Assembly: GCA_030448005.1 (NCBI GenBank)
Contig: JAUJNT010000001.1
Location: 253,338 to 317,337, forward strand
Direction of reading: 5' to 3'
Length of the DNA: 64,000 bases
Source of the DNA: Thermoleophilaceae bacterium
GTDB lineage: Bacteria > Actinomycetota > Thermoleophilia > Solirubrobacterales > Thermoleophilaceae
Shown here: positions 62,056 to 64,000 of the stretch, one piece after another
Position numbering within the stretch: the stretch's first letter is position 1
How the letters are laid out: each line of letters opens with the position of its first letter
The notes under the pieces: model-generated
The model's input: the letters and a program-made list of their open reading frames with translations, nothing else
Told to the model about the DNA's origin: nothing
The model's database searches: none
Program-made: the position numbers and the translations under genes

Positions 62056-63962
62056 CTATCTGGAGCTCCGTCGCACGCGCTCGCAGTTGCGTGAGACGCG
62101 GTCCTTGCGGTCGGCAACGACGCTGTCGCGGCCAAGCCCGCAGTTCACGCGGTCGCGCGCACCGTCGCGGGAGCTGATCCGATCGTTGCCCGAGTTGCCA
62201 CTGATCGAATCGTTGCCCGAGTTGCCGTTGATCCGGTCGTGGCCTGCATCGCCGGCGATCCGGTCACCGCTGCTTCCACCGGAGATCCGATCATTGCCAG
62301 AGCCGCCGTTGATCCGATCCCGCCCGCGGCTGCCTGTTATGACGTCCTTCCCGCTCACCCCGTGCAGACGATCGTTGCCGAAGCTGCCAAGCAGCTTGTC
62401 GTTGCCTGCATCACCAAAGATGCTGTCGTTGTCACGGCCACCGTCAAGGCGATCATCGCCCGGGTTGCCGCGCAAGCGGTCGCGCCCGGAGCTGCCGCTC
62501 ATCCGATCGTCTCCGGTGCCCGCCAACATCAGATCGTTGCCAAGGCCGCCCTGGCCGCGATCTTCGCCTGTCCCCGTATCGACGCAGTCGTTGCCCGCCA
62601 GAGCATCCACCACGTCATTACCCGTGCCGCCGAAGATCCGGTCACCCCCGACGTTCCCGTGATCGTGTTGGCAGACGCCGCGCCACGAATCACGTTCGCA
62701 CTCGAAGCTGGACAGTCCTCGAAGGACGCCGGCTGAACCGGCGCAGGCGCCTGGATGGGAGGCGTCTGAGGATTGGCGGCGGGGCGGACCAGCCGTCCCC
62801 AGTCGCATCTCCCGTCGAAGCCCTGAGCGTTGGTTATGCGACGCACGTCGCTGCCGTCGCTGGCGTTCATCGTGTAGACCTCGCGGTCTGCTGTCTCGAC
62901 AGAGCTGCCCGGCGCGCGGCCCGAGCGGAAGCTGTCGAAGACGATCCTCGTGCCGTCCGGCGACCAGATCCCCTGATCGTCGAAGGATTCGGGGAGCCCC
63001 CTCGTCGTTGCGGGGTCGTCGACTGCGTTGTTGCTCAGGTTGACCGGATTGCCGCCGTCGGCGTCCATGGTGAAGATCTCCGCATTCGTGCCAGTGGCCG
63101 GCGCCGTGGCAGGCAGATCTCGCCGGAATACAAGCTTGCTGCCGTCGGGAGACCACTGCGGGAAGGCGTCGATGCCGGGGAAGTTGGTCAGGCGCCTGAT
63201 GTCGCCGCCCGACGTATCGATCGTGTAAATCTCCAGGTTGGGAGGAGTTCCCACCGGGTCGGTGTTGCCCGGCTCACCGGGAGCCCGAGTGCTGTGGAAG
63301 GCGATCCTGCTGCCGTCCGGAGACCAGCTCGGATTGCTGTCCTGCCCGACGCGGTTGGTCAGACGCCTCTGGTCGCTGCCGTCGGCGTTCATGATGTAGA
63401 CCTCGAAATCGCGGTTGTCGCGCGTGCTGTGGAACACGATTTGGCGGCCATCGGGCGAGTAGCTGCCCGGACGGTCCTCCCCCGGTGCGAATGTGCGGCG
63501 CTCCGCGTTCGAGCCGTCGGCATTCATCGTGTAGAGCTCCGACTGCCCGGTGCGAGTGCTCTCGAAGGCGATCTGACTGCTATCCGGGGAAAAGATCGGG
63601 TCGAACTCGTCTATGAAGGAGTTGGGATCGGCCGGGTCAAGCAAGGGACCGTTGTTCGTCACGAACGTCTGTCCGCTCCCGTCGGGATTGATCGTGTAGA
63701 GCTCAAAGTCCGCATCGACAGCGGTCTCTCCCCGCTCCAGGGCTCCGGCGCACAGGATCTTGCCGTTCTCTCCGGGGAATGCGGCATTGGCGGGGGAGCC
63801 CGCGAAGGTCAAGCCGGCGAGGACGGCGAGGGCGAGCAACGCCCCGCCGGGGAAGAGGAGACGACCAAGCGGCCGGTGTCCGCGATCTTCCGCCACGGCC
63901 GAGGGACGGAGCCCGGCCGGCGCTTGAAGAGTTGTCAATCCGGTCCTTCGAAAGCGGCTCAT
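62056..63962 (-). CDS. TolB-like propeller/RTX protein D with a -1 frame change at G5
   Basis: ATG 63962 (MSRFRRTGLTTLQAPAGLRP) with signal helix (LLALAVLAGLTFAGSPANAA), followed by intact blades: FSPDSSQIAFESTRTGQ, YSPDGRQIVFHSTRDNR, WSPDGSRIAFHSTR, WSPDGSKLVFRRD and WSPDGTRIVFDSFRSGR. The frame passes FEDCPASSANVIRGAASANT then TGTSGVTGSS and stops at 62529. The repeat domain is in the -1 frame from five G (+ strand CCCCC 62645-62649): [20 protein letters not shown], ending at 62056 with [20 protein letters not shown]. No other lesion is present. GGGAGG precedes the start, as in the paralogues. A secreted Ca2+-binding propeller protein is predicted. Confidence 0.78.
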
Positions 63963-64000
63963 GGGTCTTGGCGTCCTCCCGACGTCTCGTGAAGCTCCTG

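Overview
The window is GC-rich, about 70% by eye, and densely coded, with many GTG starts and ATGA/GTGA/TGATG gene overlaps. The gene set points to a soil actinobacterium, most likely Thermoleophilia/Solirubrobacterales. It has paired YrbE-type permeases, type III glutamine synthetase beside amtB-glnK, an alkB-rubredoxin-TetR operon, a HemQ-like protein, collagen-like and hemolysin-type repeat surface proteins, and DUF3618/holin envelope cassettes. The taxonomic assignment is inference from family content; no rRNA or tRNA gene was found.

Layout. 1-5.2 kb: an RND/MMPL exporter cut by the window edge, then a leftward MlaE-MlaE-MlaF lipid-transport operon with a DUF1992 gene. 5.2-11.5 kb: a lipoprotein, a small Cys-rich protein and a nitrogen module (amtB, glnK, PucR-like regulator, glutamine synthetase III). 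11.6-16.3 kb: an esterase lipoprotein, a MerR/B12-domain regulator, an ACP-AcpS fusion followed by fabD, and small envelope genes. 16.4-24.6 kb: a decayed accessory stretch with an inverted metH fragment, IS1182-like and IS3 transposase remnants, two LysM genes (one truncated, one frameshifted), an ABC-2 transporter operon and a ParA remnant. 24.6-42.6 kb: housekeeping and metabolic genes: metH, a glycosyltransferase/LPG-synthase-like fusion, HemQ-like, FprA-like reductase, alkB-rubA-tetR, LLM oxidoreductase, ppx, AarF kinase, AlkA, the ErpA-BolA-glutaredoxin trio and an epimerase. 42.7-54.3 kb: an FG-GAP/RTX secreted protein, an AraC-type regulator, DegV, an AI-2E transporter, a four-gene small-membrane-protein operon, TetR plus nitrilase, and a secreted Ala/Pro/Ser protein coupled to a BNR-repeat protein. 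54.4-64 kb: four same-direction paralogues joining a TolB-like beta-propeller to C-terminal hemolysin-type repeats. A collagen-like gene and an IS3 fragment lie among them.

The most interesting signal is in the last block. In three of the four paralogues the propeller and the repeat domain are separated by the same -1 frame change at a five-G run. In two of these (59672-61500 and 62056-63962) it is the only lesion. This could be programmed frameshifting or transcriptional slippage, an inherited mutation, or a systematic homopolymer undercall. The last option is serious, because many other breaks in the window (mlaE, BNR gene, collagen-like gene, propeller genes) are also repaired by adding one G or C to a short run. 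Intact G6 and G7 runs elsewhere argue against a universal undercall. Other notable items are the ACP-AcpS fusion, a B12-domain regulator lacking the light-sensing Trp, a PII protein without Tyr51, and a duplicated, internally inverted metH 3' fragment.
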